NCBI GenBank assembly: GCA_019417045.1
Contig: DXWE01000025.1
Location: 627-15,602, forward strand
Length of the DNA stretch: 14,976 nucleotides
From: Oscillospiraceae bacterium
Lineage (GTDB): Bacteria > Bacillota > Clostridia > Oscillospirales > Acutalibacteraceae
Direction: 5' to 3'
Below the pieces are notes generated by a model. That model was not told where the DNA came from and searched no databases. It saw nothing but the letters and a program-made list of their open reading frames with translations. Every line of letters begins with the position of its first letter. The stretch's first letter is position 1. Positions 14,573 to 14,976 of the stretch are shown one piece after another. A program made the position numbers and the translations under genes.

Positions 14573-14976
14573 ATGCAACAACCAGTGACAGCCGCAGCCG
14601 GTGCCGCGGACAGCCAGCCGGTCGGCACCATCTGGAAGGTGGCCGGCCCGCTGATCGTCGCGACCGGCATGGCCGGCGTGCAGATGTATGACGTGGTGCG
14701 GGTGAGTGAAAAGCGGCTGATTGGCGAAGTGATCGAGCTGCGGGGAGACCGCGCCTCCATCCAGGTCTATGAGGAGACCGCGGGACTCGGCCCCGGCGAG
14801 CCGGTGTATCTGACGGGTGAGCCGCTGTCGGTCGAGCTCGCGCCCGGGCTGATCGAGGGGATTTACGACGGGATCCAGCGCCCGCTGGAGGAGATCTACC
14901 GGCAATCGGGCGACCGGATCCCGCGCGGGGTGGACGTGCCGAAACTCGACCGGCAGAAAAAGTGGCGGTTTTGCCC
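14573..14976 (+). CDS. ntpA: V-type ATPase catalytic subunit A, 5' part (cut by window end)
   Basis: The first 134 residues of the catalytic A subunit are present. GTIWKVAGPLIVATGMAGVQMYDVVRV is the N-terminal beta-barrel, followed by LIGEVIELRGDRASIQVYEETAGLGPGEPV and SVELAPGLIEGIYDGIQRPLEEI, where the non-homologous region specific to A subunits begins. The Walker A nucleotide site lies beyond the window. The ATG at 14573 was chosen with GAAAGGA at 14557-14563; the ATG at 14563 is in another frame. A 50-base gap after ntpG contains a small GCCGG/CCGGC inverted repeat that is too weak to call a terminator. Confidence 0.95.
   Translation, partial: MQQPVTAAAGAADSQPVGTIWKVAGPLIVATGMAGVQMYDVVRVSEKRLIGEVIELRGDRASIQVYEETAGLGPGEPVYLTGEPLSVELAPGLIEGIYDGIQRPLEEIYRQSGDRIPRGVDVPKLDRQKKWRFC

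Overview
The window is a GC-rich stretch in which every recognised gene lies on the + strand. It looks like a Gram-positive Clostridia-type bacterium, possibly Oscillospiraceae/Ruminococcaceae-like. Three things suggest this: strong GGAGG-type ribosome binding sites, an Obg/Mini-III/YitT/IspE gene set, and a V-type ATPase operon in the Enterococcus ntp order. The assignment is an inference from gene content and is not proven.

The layout has three blocks. (1) Positions 1-4504 hold a tightly packed housekeeping run: the 3' end of obgE, mrnC (Mini-RNase III), a YitT-family membrane protein, an Lrp/AsnC regulator translationally coupled to a class I/II aminotransferase, ispE, and a tRNA-Arg (anticodon CCU) with encoded CCA. 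A perfect 15-bp hairpin terminator closes the run. (2) Positions about 4546-9586 hold a DNA phosphorothioation operon, dndB-dndC-dndD-dndE. It starts from a near-consensus sigma-A promoter whose spacer and -10 box contain an 18-bp perfect palindrome, a candidate operator. After dndE come about 350 bases without a credible gene, carrying nested short tandem repeats and then an AT-rich promoter. (3) Positions 9860-14976 hold a V-type ATPase operon in the order ntpF-I-K-E-C-G-A, with A cut by the window end. The c subunit NtpK keeps the residues that bind Na+ in Enterococcus hirae, so this is probably a Na+-translocating enzyme.

The dnd block is the accessory part. It sits between a tRNA gene and a housekeeping operon. 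It encodes only the modification proteins, with no cysteine desulfurase (DndA), no restriction partner (DndFGH or PbeABCD) and no integrase. Because recognised housekeeping genes flank it on both sides, the locus itself is a stand-alone modification cassette. Sulfur activation would have to come from a cysteine desulfurase encoded elsewhere, and any restriction function would also have to be unlinked. The palindromic promoter and the repeat-rich 3' border are the least explained parts of the window.
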